A stretch of 12,590 nucleotides of DNA, from positions 1 through 12,590 of the forward strand of contig JAOPZO010000251.1 in assembly GCA_025964065.1 (NCBI GenBank). The letters run 5' to 3'. This document shows, in pieces, positions 1 to 7,075 of this stretch. Below the pieces are notes generated by a model. That model saw nothing but the letters and a program-made list of their open reading frames with translations, made no database searches and was not told the DNA's origin. Source of the DNA: Solirubrobacterales bacterium. GTDB lineage: Bacteria; Actinomycetota; Thermoleophilia; Solirubrobacterales; Solirubrobacteraceae. The translations under genes were made by a program, and so were the position numbers. Positions within the stretch are counted from its first letter, which is position 1, and each line of letters starts with the position of its first letter.

Positions 1-159
1 CGCCGCGCCGCGGTCCGCCGCCGCAACGCGCTGCGCCGCTCGGGCGCCCGCGTCTGCTTCGAGCGGTCCGGCCGGAAGACCTGCCGCCGCCCCGCCCCGC
101 TCGTCTGCTTCAAGCCGCTCGGCGAGGAGCGGACGGTCTGCCGGGCGCGCCGCCGCTGA
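1..159 (+). CDS. 3' end of an unidentified Arg/Cys-rich protein (partial)
   Basis: The 52 codons before the TGA at 157-159 are open from the left edge, and every one ends in G or C, which strongly suggests true coding in this genome. The start lies outside the window. The residues are very basic, with many Arg, and contain four Cys. Two imperfect units can be seen: V-C-F-x3-G-x2-T-C-R (residues 18-29 of the visible part) and V-C-F-x3-G-x3-T-x-C-R (35-48). The paired Cys could form disulfides in an exported protein or bind a metal; this is inference. The gene runs toward hisF and the two stop codons abut with no spacer, inside the palindrome TGATCA at 157-162. I do not recognise the family, and no function is assigned. 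Confidence 0.6.
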   Translation, partial: RRAAVRRRNALRRSGARVCFERSGRKTCRRPAPLVCFKPLGEERTVCRARRR

Positions 160-915
160 TCAGGCGCGCACGGGGATCCCGGCGGCGGCGAGGTGCGCCT
201 TCGCCTCCCCGACCGTGTGCTGCCCGTAGTGGAAGATCGAGGCGGCGAGCGCCGCGTCGGCGCCCGCGTTGAGCGCGTCCGCGAGGTGCTGGAGGGTCCC
301 CGCGCCGCCCGAGGCGATCACGGGGACGTCGACGGCGTCGCTCACCGCGGTGGTCAGTGCGAGGTCGTAGCCGTCCTCGGTCCCGTCGCGGTCCATCGAG
401 GTGAGCATGATCTCACCCGCGCCCCGCTCGACCGCCTCGCGGATCCACTCCACGGCGTCGAGTCCCGTGGGGGTGCGGCCGCCCGCGACGAAGACCTCCC
501 AGTGATCACCGACGCGCTTCACGTCGACCGCGAGGACGACGCACTGCGAGCCGAAGCGGTCGCCGAGCTCGCCCACGAGCTCGGGCCGCGCGACGGCCGC
601 GGAGTTCACGGCGACCTTGTCGGCGCCCGCGTCGAGCACGCCCTGGGCGTCCTGCACCCGGCGGATCCCGCCGCCGATCGTGAACGGGATGAAGACGTTG
701 TCGGCGGTCCGCCGCGCGAGCTCCACGATCGTGTCGCGCTGCTCGTGCGTCGCGGTGATGTCGAGGAACACGAGCTCGTCGGCCCCCATCGCGTCGTAGC
801 GCTCCGCGAGCTCGACGGGGTCGCCGGCGTCGCGGAGGTCGACGAAGTTCGTCCCCTTCACGACGCGCCCGGCGTTCACGTCGAGGCACGGGATGACGCG
901 CTTGAGGTGCGGCAC
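160..915 (-). CDS. hisF: imidazole glycerol phosphate synthase cyclase subunit HisF
   Basis: HisF is the (βα)8-barrel cyclase of the IGP synthase. With ammonia from HisH it converts PRFAR to imidazole glycerol phosphate and AICAR. The protein is 251 aa, the usual length. It has the N-terminal motif K-R-V-I-P-C-L-D-V with catalytic Asp12, and the second catalytic Asp131 in L-A-V-D-V-K. Phosphate-binding glycines occur at GGGI (81-84) and ASGGAG near residue 202. The start is GTG at 915, four bases after the hisA stop, and gives the family N-terminus; no strong Shine-Dalgarno precedes it, so translation probably depends on coupling to hisA. It is the last gene of the cluster and its TGA abuts the stop of the convergent gene at 1-159, leaving no room for a dedicated terminator. 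Confidence 0.97.
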   Translation of the reverse strand: MPHLKRVIPCLDVNAGRVVKGTNFVDLRDAGDPVELAERYDAMGADELVFLDITATHEQRDTIVELARRTADNVFIPFTIGGGIRRVQDAQGVLDAGADKVAVNSAAVARPELVGELGDRFGSQCVVLAVDVKRVGDHWEVFVAGGRTPTGLDAVEWIREAVERGAGEIMLTSMDRDGTEDGYDLALTTAVSDAVDVPVIASGGAGTLQHLADALNAGADAALAASIFHYGQHTVGEAKAHLAAAGIPVRA

Positions 916-919
916 GGGG

Positions 920-1654
920 CTACGCGCGCTGGGGCTCGAGGGCGGCCTGGCCCTCGGCGATGGTGAAGTTCCCCTCGTACAGCGCCTTGCCCACGATGAC
1001 GCCGCCCATGTTCACCTGGCGCAGGCCCGCGAGGCCCTTGAGGTGCTCGAGCGTGCCGATGCCGCCCGAGTAGATGAAGCGGCCCTTGACGACGCCCGCG
1101 ATCCGCTTGACCTCCTCGAGGTCCGGGCCCTCCTGCAGCCCGTCCTTGTCGACGTTCGTGTAGACGAAGGACCGCACGCCACGGTTCTGCAGCCGCTCGA
1201 TGACCGACTCCGCGGGCATCTTCGTCGTCTCCTGCCAGCCCGAAGTGGAGATCATGCCGCCGCGGGTGTCCACGGAGACGATGATGCGCTCGCGGTAGGA
1301 GCCGAGCACGTCGTCGAGGAAGTCGACGTCGGTGAAGGCCGCCGTGCCGAGGATGACCCGCTCGGCGCCGGCGCGGAGCGCGTCGCGGACCGCGGAGAGG
1401 GAGCGCAGGCCGCCGCCGCACTGCACCGGGACGTTCAGCTCGGCCGCGATCTCCTCGATGTGGTGGAGGTTCTTCGGCGTGCCGCCCTTCGCCCCGTCGA
1501 GGTCGACGATGTGCAGGAACCGGGCGCCGGCCGCGACCCACGCGCGGGCGGCCTCGAGCGGCGAGTCCTCGTAGACCGTGTTCTGCTCGAAGTCCCCCTG
1601 GACGAGCCGGACGGCGCGCCCCTCGTAGATGTCGATGGCGGGATAGAGGATCAA
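920..1654 (-). CDS. hisA: ProFAR isomerase HisA
   Basis: HisA isomerises the aminoaldose ProFAR to the aminoketose PRFAR, the substrate of HisF/HisH. The protein is 244 aa and a (βα)8 barrel. The catalytic aspartates are Asp8 (L-Y-P-A-I-D-I) and Asp129 (V-S-V-D-T-R). The stretch S-G-W-Q-E-T-T just after Asp129 is of the HisA kind; PriA enzymes have a different loop here (R-G-x-G-W-T), so a second role in tryptophan synthesis is not indicated. The start is TTG at 1654-1652. It is chosen because the next residues, I-L-Y-P-A-I-D, are the canonical N-terminus and because the longer open frame upstream lies inside hisH. The TTG shares a TTGA overlap with the hisH stop. An AAGG sits 7 nt before the TTG and may act as ribosome-binding site. 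Confidence 0.96.
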   Translation of the reverse strand: MILYPAIDIYEGRAVRLVQGDFEQNTVYEDSPLEAARAWVAAGARFLHIVDLDGAKGGTPKNLHHIEEIAAELNVPVQCGGGLRSLSAVRDALRAGAERVILGTAAFTDVDFLDDVLGSYRERIIVSVDTRGGMISTSGWQETTKMPAESVIERLQNRGVRSFVYTNVDKDGLQEGPDLEEVKRIAGVVKGRFIYSGGIGTLEHLKGLAGLRQVNMGGVIVGKALYEGNFTIAEGQAALEPQRA

Positions 1655-2289
1655 GCGGTGACCTTGGTGCAGAGGGTGGTGAAGTTCTTCAGCAGCGCGA
1701 GCCCGTGCGCGGAGGACTTCTCGGGATGGGACTGCGCACCGAACACGGTCCCCGAGCCCACGACCGTGGCGAACGTCTCGCCGTAGTCCGTGGTCCCGAG
1801 AACGTCGGCCTCGTCGGCCGGGTGCGGTGCGAAGGTGTGGACGTGGTAGAGGAACGAGGGGTCGGGGAGCCCGTCCGTGAGCGGGGACGGGCGCGTCCAG
1901 CGCACCGCGTTCCACCCGATGTGCGGCAGGTTCAGCCCCGGGGCGACGAGCCGCCGCACGCTGCCCTTGAGCAGGCCGAGCCCCTCGGCGCCGCCGTGCT
2001 CCTCGCTCTCCTCGAAGAGCAGCTGCATGCCCATGCAGGAGCCGAACAGCGGCGTCCCGGATGCGGCGATGCCCCGGAGCACGTCGTCGAGCCCGAGCTC
2101 GCGGATGATCCGCATGGCGGCCGGGAACGCGCCGACGCCGGGCAGCAGGATGCCGTCGGCGGCCCGCAGCTCGTCGTGGTCGCGGGTCATGTGCGTCCGG
2201 GCGCCGACCCGTTGCAGCGACTTCTCGACCGACCGGCGGTTGCCCATGCCGTAGTCGACGATCGCGACGAGCGGCGCGGCGGTGCTCAT
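1651..2289 (-). CDS. hisH: imidazole glycerol phosphate synthase glutaminase subunit HisH
   Basis: HisH is the class I glutamine amidotransferase that feeds ammonia to HisF. The 212 aa protein has the nucleophile Cys85 in G-S-C-M-G-M-Q-L-L (most homologues read G-I-C-L-G-M-Q) and the His188/Glu190 pair in Q-S-H-P-E-K-S. The N-terminal D-Y-G-M-G-N and the oxyanion-region P-G-V-G-A-F (50-55) are typical. The ATG at 2289 overlaps the hisB stop by ATGA, and the gene's TGA overlaps the TTG of hisA. The close link with hisA and hisF fits their consecutive steps and the physical HisF-HisH complex known for the family. Confidence 0.96.
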   Translation of the reverse strand: MSTAAPLVAIVDYGMGNRRSVEKSLQRVGARTHMTRDHDELRAADGILLPGVGAFPAAMRIIRELGLDDVLRGIAASGTPLFGSCMGMQLLFEESEEHGGAEGLGLLKGSVRRLVAPGLNLPHIGWNAVRWTRPSPLTDGLPDPSFLYHVHTFAPHPADEADVLGTTDYGETFATVVGSGTVFGAQSHPEKSSAHGLALLKNFTTLCTKVTA

Positions 2290-2879
2290 GCGGTGAGCGT
2301 GCCCTTCGTGGACGGCACGCCGGTCTCGGTCGGGTCGATGGCCACGGCCTGGCGCAGGGCGCGGGCGAAGGCCTTGAAGCAGGCCTCGATCATGTGGTGC
2401 GCGTTCGTGCCGCGCTCGACCTCGATGTGCAGCGTGAGCTTCGCCCCGTTCGCGACGGCGCGGAAGAACTCCTCGGTGAGCTCGTGGTCGAAGGTGCCCG
2501 TGGCGCCCGGCGGGAGCTCGGCGCTGAAGGCGACGTAGGGCCGGCCGGAGATGTCGAGCGTGCAGGAGGCGCGGGCCTCGTCCATCGGGACGACGGCGTG
2601 GCCGTAGCGGTGGATCCCGCGGCGGTCGGCGAGCGCGCGGTCGATGGCCTGGCCGAGCACGATGCCCGTGTCCTCGACGGTGTGGTGCCCGCCCGTCTCG
2701 AGGTCCCCCGTGACCTGCACGTCGAGGTCCAGCCGGCCGTGGCGGGCGAGGAGGTCGAGCATGTGGTCGAAGAAGCCGACCCCGGTCGTGCGGGAGCCCT
2801 CACCCGTCCCGTCGAGGTCCACGGCGAGCGCGACCTGCGTCTCGGCGGTACTGCGTTCGATGCGGGCCGAGCGCGTCAT
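2286..2879 (-). CDS. hisB: imidazoleglycerol-phosphate dehydratase HisB (monofunctional)
   Basis: This enzyme dehydrates imidazole glycerol phosphate to imidazole acetol phosphate, using a Mn-containing active site in a 24-subunit assembly in characterised members. The 197 aa length matches the monofunctional form; the N-terminal histidinol phosphatase domain of enteric HisB is absent. Metal and catalytic motifs are F-F-D-H-M-L-D (36-42), G-H-H-T-V-E-D (64-70) and H-H-M-I-E-A (161-166), and the C-terminus P-S-T-K-G-T-L is characteristic. The ATG at 2879 overlaps the hisD stop by ATGA; a GAGG lies about 10 nt upstream. A hisC aminotransferase gene, often found between hisD and hisB, is missing here. 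Confidence 0.96.
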   Translation of the reverse strand: MTRSARIERSTAETQVALAVDLDGTGEGSRTTGVGFFDHMLDLLARHGRLDLDVQVTGDLETGGHHTVEDTGIVLGQAIDRALADRRGIHRYGHAVVPMDEARASCTLDISGRPYVAFSAELPPGATGTFDHELTEEFFRAVANGAKLTLHIEVERGTNAHHMIEACFKAFARALRQAVAIDPTETGVPSTKGTLTA

Positions 2880-4102
2880 GTGCCTGCATCCTCGCGCATC
2901 TCCATCGAGGCCGCGTGGACGGGGAAGCCCTCGGCGCGCGCGACGGGCGCCCCCGCGGTCGCGAGCGCGGGGGCCGCCGCGCCGATGCGCACCTCGCTCA
3001 TGCGGCGCCGGAAGTGGCGGACGTTCAGCGTGGAGGCGTAGCGCGCGGCGCCGCCCGTGGGCAGCGAGTGGTTCGAGCCCGCGACGTAGTCGCCGAAGGC
3101 CGTGGCGCCGGCGGCGCCCAGGAAGAGGCAGCCCGCGCTGCGCACGTCCGGCGCGAGCGCCTCCATCGTGGCGCCGACGAGCTCGAGGTGCTCGGGGGCG
3201 AAGGCGTCCGCGAACGCCAGCGCGGCCCCGGGCCCGTCCACGAGGACGGTCACGGCGACCGCTCCCGTGTCGGGCGCCTCGCGCAGGAGCGGCTCGACCG
3301 CGTCGAGCAGCCCGGGATCGTCGGAGCAGAGGACGCTGAGGGTGCCCGGGCCGTGCTCGGCCTGGGCGCGGAGGTCGGCGGCGACGAGCACGGGGTCCGC
3401 GCTCCCGTCGGCCACGACGAGGACGTCGGAGGGGCCGAAGAAGCCGTCGATGCCGACGACCGCGCTGACCTGGCGCTTGGCCTCCTGCACCCACAGCCCG
3501 CCCGGGCCGGCGATGACGTCCACGCGCGGGATCGTCTCGGTGCCGAAGGCGAGCGCGGCGACGGCGTGGGCGCCGCCCATCCGGTACACGGCGTCGACCT
3601 CGCACAGCGCGCACGCGGCGAGGATCACGGGGTGCGAGCCGGGGGCGCAGACGACGACCTCGTCGACCTGCGCGGCGCGCGCGGTCACGGCGCCCATCAC
3701 GACGGTGCTCGGGTACGGGTTGCGGCCGCCGGGCGCGTAGACGGCGGCGCGGCGGACGGGGACCTCGCGAAGGGTGACGGTGTGACCCTGCGGGAGCGCG
3801 ACCTGCCTGGGTTCGGCGATGCCCGCGCGGGCGACGGTCCCGACGTTCTCGATCGCGACCTCGAGCCCCGCGCGCACGGCCGGGTCGAGTCCCGCGAGCG
3901 CCGCGTCGAGCTCGTCGACCTCCACCAGGACGGGCGCGCCGCCCGTGGCGTCGAACGTCTCGACGTACCGGCGCAGCGCGTCGTCGCCCCCCGAGCGGAC
4001 GGCCTCGAGGATGTTCGCGACGTCCGAGGCGACCGAGGTGCCGTCCGCGACGAGCCCGCGGACCGCCGCGGCGTCCGCGGCCATCCGCGGCTCAAGCCGC
4101 AC
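2876..4102 (-). CDS. hisD: histidinol dehydrogenase HisD
   Basis: HisD performs the last two steps, oxidising L-histidinol via the aldehyde to L-histidine with two NAD+ and a zinc ion. All key residues known from the E. coli enzyme are found: zinc ligands Gln247 and His250 (A-Q-A-E-H-G-P), Asp338 (G-D-Y-V-A-G) and His396 (F-P-V-H-A), and catalytic Glu304-His305 (A-P-E-H-L-E-L). At 408 aa it is shorter than the usual 425-435, mainly because of a short N-terminus. Start choice: GTG at 4102 has GGAG 7 nt upstream and gives an M-R-L-E start like other HisDs, at the cost of an 11-nt overlap with hisG. An ATG at 4084 is the alternative and would leave 7 nt between the genes. The substrate-loop motif reads G-S-N-H-S-L-P-T rather than the common G-P-N-H-x-L-P-T. 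Confidence 0.95.
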   Translation of the reverse strand: MRLEPRMAADAAAVRGLVADGTSVASDVANILEAVRSGGDDALRRYVETFDATGGAPVLVEVDELDAALAGLDPAVRAGLEVAIENVGTVARAGIAEPRQVALPQGHTVTLREVPVRRAAVYAPGGRNPYPSTVVMGAVTARAAQVDEVVVCAPGSHPVILAACALCEVDAVYRMGGAHAVAALAFGTETIPRVDVIAGPGGLWVQEAKRQVSAVVGIDGFFGPSDVLVVADGSADPVLVAADLRAQAEHGPGTLSVLCSDDPGLLDAVEPLLREAPDTGAVAVTVLVDGPGAALAFADAFAPEHLELVGATMEALAPDVRSAGCLFLGAAGATAFGDYVAGSNHSLPTGGAARYASTLNVRHFRRRMSEVRIGAAAPALATAGAPVARAEGFPVHAASMEMREDAGT

Positions 4103-4727
4103 GCAGGCGCTCCAGGACGTCGTCGATCGCGGCGGCCTTCAGCTTGTGCGACACCGGGTTCGCGATGAGGCGCGCCGTGGAGACGAAGAGCTCCTCGCGG
4201 ATGACGAGGTTGTTCTCGCGGAGGGTCGTGCCCGTGGCCGTGAGGTCGACGATGGCCTCGACGAGGCCGGTGAGCGGCGCGAGCTCGACGGAGCCCTTCA
4301 CCTCGACGATCTCGGCCTGGCGGCCCGTGGCCTCGAAGTAGGCGGCGGCCGTCTTGTAGTACTTCGACGCCACCCGCACGACGCCCAGGCGGCGCAGGGC
4401 CTCGGCGGTGCGGTCCTCCCCGGCCTCGGTGGCCAGGACCATCGTGCACTTGCCGTAGCCCAGGTCGAGGAGCTCGTAGACCTCGCGGTCGGCCTGCTCC
4501 GTGAGCACGTCCTTGCCCGTGACGCCGATGTCCGCGGCGCCCGCCTCGACGTACGTGGGGACGTCGGAGGGCCGCATCGTGACGATGCCGACGTCCTCGA
4601 ACAGGAGCTTGCGGTCGTTGGCGCGGACCTCGCTCGTGTCGATGCCGAGCGTGTCGAGCAGCGCGAGCGTGTCCTCCATGAGGGCGCCGCGCGGAACCGC
4701 GATGACCAGGCCGTTGCCGGAGCTCAT
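4092..4727 (-). CDS. hisG: ATP phosphoribosyltransferase catalytic subunit HisG, short form
   Basis: HisG joins ATP and PRPP to give phosphoribosyl-ATP, the committed step of histidine synthesis. At 211 aa it is the short form: it has the two catalytic lobes and the PRPP loop D-L-T-A-T-G-T-T-L (161-169) but no C-terminal ACT-like domain. In characterised systems this form needs HisZ for activity and feedback inhibition by histidine, and hisZ lies directly upstream here. The ATG at 4727 overlaps the hisZ TGA by ATGA and is preceded by AGGAG at a spacing of 8 nt, the best Shine-Dalgarno in the cluster. The N-terminal V-I-A-V-P-R-G-A-L is typical of the family. Confidence 0.96.
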   Translation of the reverse strand: MSSGNGLVIAVPRGALMEDTLALLDTLGIDTSEVRANDRKLLFEDVGIVTMRPSDVPTYVEAGAADIGVTGKDVLTEQADREVYELLDLGYGKCTMVLATEAGEDRTAEALRRLGVVRVASKYYKTAAAYFEATGRQAEIVEVKGSVELAPLTGLVEAIVDLTATGTTLRENNLVIREELFVSTARLIANPVSHKLKAAAIDDVLERLRAA

Positions 4728-5656
4728 CGGTCCCGCTCCTCGGCCGCGAGCGCCTCGTGAAGCACGTCGACGCCGACCGCGAAGCCCACGGCGGGCATCG
4801 GCCGGCCGAGCTGGCCCATGAGCTCGTCGTAGCGGCCGCCACCGCCGATCGGGGTGCCGATGGAGGCGTCGTAGACCTCGAACACCGCTCCCGTGTAGTA
4901 GTCGAGGTCCCGGACCAGGCCGAGGTCGAAGATGACGCGCGTGGCGACGTCCCCGGGGAGCCCGGCGTGCACGCGGCGCAGGCCCTCCGCGCCCGGGAGG
5001 TCGTCGAGGACCTCCGGACCGCCGCGGCGCTGCGGGACGTCGACGAGGTCGGCGTGCAGGCCCTCCGCGGCGTGCTCGAGGCCCACGAAGTTCCGGCCCA
5101 CGAGGTGCGCGAGCAGCTCCTGCTGGCGAGCGGCGTCGACGCCGTGGGACTCCATCAGCGCGGGGTACAGCGAGGCGGCGCCGAGGCCGATCTTGTAGTC
5201 CTGCAGCCCCGTGGCGTCGAGCGCCCGGCACAGGACCGTGAGCGCCTCGACGGTGCCGTCGGGCGACGGGGAGCCGATGAGCTCGCACCCGGCCTGCAGG
5301 AACTCGCGCATCTGGCCGCGATGCGGGCGCACGCCGCGGTAGACGTGCGCGAAGGAGGAGAACCGGAGCGGCGGGGCGACGTTCGCGTACCGGGTCGCCG
5401 CGACGCGCGCGATCGGCACGGTCATGTCCGAGCGCAGCTGCAGCACGGCGCCGTGGTCGTCGAAGAGGCGGTAGACGCCGGCGCTCGAGCCCAGGCGCTG
5501 GGCGGGCGTGTCGTACTCGATCGCCGGCGTGTAGACCTCGCCGTAGCCGAAGGACTCGAAGACCTCTCGCATGGTGTCGGCGAGCGCGCGGAGCTCGCGC
5601 ATCTCGTCCGGCAGGACGTCGCGCGTCCCGCTCGGGATGGGGTGCATCGGGGTCAC
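4724..5656 (-). CDS. hisZ: ATP phosphoribosyltransferase regulatory subunit HisZ
   Basis: HisZ is a catalytically dead relative of histidyl-tRNA synthetase that forms a hetero-octamer with short HisG and carries histidine feedback. The protein has the HisRS catalytic fold only: L-R-S-D-M-T (HisRS usually has L-R-P-E-x-T), a motif 2 region F-A-H-V-Y-R-G-V-R-P with G-Q-M-R-E-F-L-Q-A-G, and R-D-L-D-Y-Y-T-G (usual R-G-L-D-Y-Y). Motif 3 reads G-F-A-V-G-V-D-V-L and lacks the ATP-binding Arg of true synthetases. There is no C-terminal anticodon-binding domain. Start: GTG at 5656 (310 aa) lies 8 nt after a TAGCCT -10 element and fits leaderless use; ATG at 5647 (307 aa) is the alternative. No Shine-Dalgarno precedes either. 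It is the first gene of the histidine cluster. Confidence 0.93.
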   Translation of the reverse strand: MTPMHPIPSGTRDVLPDEMRELRALADTMREVFESFGYGEVYTPAIEYDTPAQRLGSSAGVYRLFDDHGAVLQLRSDMTVPIARVAATRYANVAPPLRFSSFAHVYRGVRPHRGQMREFLQAGCELIGSPSPDGTVEALTVLCRALDATGLQDYKIGLGAASLYPALMESHGVDAARQQELLAHLVGRNFVGLEHAAEGLHADLVDVPQRRGGPEVLDDLPGAEGLRRVHAGLPGDVATRVIFDLGLVRDLDYYTGAVFEVYDASIGTPIGGGGRYDELMGQLGRPMPAVGFAVGVDVLHEALAAEERDR

Positions 5657-5664
5657 GATCGGAC

Positions 5665-5670
5665 AGGCTA
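5665..5670 (-). promoter_or_regulatory. putative -10 element of the histidine cluster
   Basis: TAGCCT on the minus strand, 8 nt before the GTG at 5656, in the short gap between murA and hisZ. Placement matches the leaderless TANNNT pattern at four other starts in this window. No histidine leader peptide, T-box or attenuator can be fitted into the gap of about 53 nt. A -35 box is not clear. Confidence 0.45.
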
Positions 5671-5709
5671 TGCGCTTGGGGTCCGACGCCCCCGCCCGGT
5701 GCGGCGTGG

Positions 5710-7005
5710 CTAGTCGACGGCCACGCGCTCGATGCGTGCGCCGAGGGCGCGCACCCGCTCGTCGATGCGCTCGTAACCCCGGTCGATCTGGCGGATGTTG
5801 TAGATCTCGGTGCGGCCCTCGGCGCTCAGCGCGGCGAGCAGCACGGCCATCCCGGCACGGATGTCCGGGCTCTCCACCCGGGCGCCCCGCAGCGGGGCCG
5901 GGCCCATCACGAGCGCGCGGTGCGGGTCGGAGATGTGGATCTTCGCCCCCATCGAGACGAGCTTGTCGCAGAAGAACAGGCGCGACTCGAACATCCACTC
6001 GTGCACGAGGACCTGGCCCTCGGACTGGGTGGCGAGCGCGACCGCGATCGAGGTGAGGTCGGCCGGGAACTGCGGCCACGGGCCGTCCTGGACCTTGTAG
6101 ACGTGGTCGCCCATGTCGCGGGAGACCAGGAGCTTCTGGCCGCCCGGGACCAGGAGGTCGTTGCCCTCGAAGTGCGAGCGGAGCCCGAGCTTCTCGAAGA
6201 CGAGGCAGATCATCCGCAGGTCGGCGGGCTCGGTGTCCGCGATGCGGATCTCGCCGCCCGTCATGCCGGCCATCGCCATGAACGAGCCGATCTCGATGTG
6301 GTCCGGGGCGATGCGGTGGTCGCAGCCCCCGAGCTCGTCGCGGCCGTGGACCGTCAGGCGGTTCGAGCCGATCCCCTCGATCTCGGCGCCCATCCCGACG
6401 AGCATCCGCGCGAGGTCCTGCACGTGCGGCTCGCAGGCGGCGTTCCCGATGACGGTGGTGCCGGGGGTGAGCGCGGCGGCCATGAGCGCGTTCTCGGTCG
6501 CCATGACCGACGGCTCGTCCATGAACACCTCGCCGGCGCGCAGGCGCCCGCCCTCGGCCTCGAGGACGATGTCGGTGCCCTGGAAGTGGTCGCGGGCGCC
6601 GAGGGCGCGAAAGGCGTCGAGGTGCGGATCCAGGCGGCGACGGCCGATGACGTCCCCGCCGGGGGGCGGCATGACGGCGCGGCCGAAGCGCGCGAGCAGC
6701 GGGCCCGCGAGGAGGAACGAGGCGCGGATGCGGTCCGCGATCGCCTGCTCCACGACGGCCTCGGCCGTGACCCCGGCGGCGCACAGCGCGACGGAGTGCT
6801 CCGAGCGGCGCTCGACCGTGACCCCGAGGTGCTCGAGCAGCTCGAGCATCGCCTCCACGTCCCGGATGCGGGGGACGTTGCGGATCACCACCTCCTCCGA
6901 CGTGAGGACCGAGGCGGCCAGGATGGGCAGGGCGCCGTTCTTGTTGCCGGCGGGGGTGACCGTGCCGGACAACGCGACGCCGCCGTCGATGACGAACTTC
7001 TCCAT
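5710..7005 (-). CDS. murA: UDP-N-acetylglucosamine 1-carboxyvinyltransferase (MurA family), Asp-type active site
   Basis: MurA transfers enolpyruvate from PEP to UDP-GlcNAc in the cytoplasm, the first committed step of peptidoglycan synthesis. The 431 aa length is typical. Visible landmarks are Lys22 in A-G-N-K-N-G-A, the active loop P-P-G-G-D-V-I-G-R-R (115-124), the region F-P-A-D-L-T with the Asp equivalent to E. coli Asp305, and I-D-R-G-Y-E-R-I-D near the C-terminus with the conserved Arg. The loop position normally held by Cys115 is Asp118, as in mycobacterial MurA, which is known to be insensitive to fosfomycin. The ATG at 7005 gives the standard M-E-K-F-x-I-x-G-G N-terminus; no Shine-Dalgarno and no TANNNT at 7-9 nt is seen. 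It precedes hisZ by about 53 nt on the same strand. A MurA paralogue of different role cannot be fully excluded. Confidence 0.93.
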   Translation of the reverse strand: MEKFVIDGGVALSGTVTPAGNKNGALPILAASVLTSEEVVIRNVPRIRDVEAMLELLEHLGVTVERRSEHSVALCAAGVTAEAVVEQAIADRIRASFLLAGPLLARFGRAVMPPPGGDVIGRRRLDPHLDAFRALGARDHFQGTDIVLEAEGGRLRAGEVFMDEPSVMATENALMAAALTPGTTVIGNAACEPHVQDLARMLVGMGAEIEGIGSNRLTVHGRDELGGCDHRIAPDHIEIGSFMAMAGMTGGEIRIADTEPADLRMICLVFEKLGLRSHFEGNDLLVPGGQKLLVSRDMGDHVYKVQDGPWPQFPADLTSIAVALATQSEGQVLVHEWMFESRLFFCDKLVSMGAKIHISDPHRALVMGPAPLRGARVESPDIRAGMAVLLAALSAEGRTEIYNIRQIDRGYERIDERVRALGARIERVAVD

Positions 7006-7062
7006 GGGCGGGGAGGGTCGCAGGCTCGCGCCGTCGGTGTCCGGGCGGCGCGGGGTCGGGGC

Positions 7063-7068
7063 TAGGGT
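7063..7068 (+). promoter_or_regulatory. putative -10 element, leaderless, for the HD-domain gene
   Basis: TAGGGT lies 7 nt before the ATG at 7076, in the 70-nt region divergent from murA. No Shine-Dalgarno lies between them. On the opposite strand the same place reads CTAGCCC, which could serve murA only with a long leader; the murA promoter is otherwise not visible. Confidence 0.5.
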
Positions 7069-7075
7069 GACGGGC

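Noticed and set aside
4724..5656. Histidyl-tRNA synthetase (hisS)
   Set aside because: No anticodon-binding domain, L-R-S-D-M-T instead of L-R-P-E-x-T, the motif 3 Arg is missing, and a short-form hisG that needs HisZ is adjacent.
5648..5709. Histidine leader peptide, T-box or attenuator before hisZ
   Set aside because: The gap is only 53-62 nt, has no run of His codons and no convincing paired stems; only a -10 box is visible.
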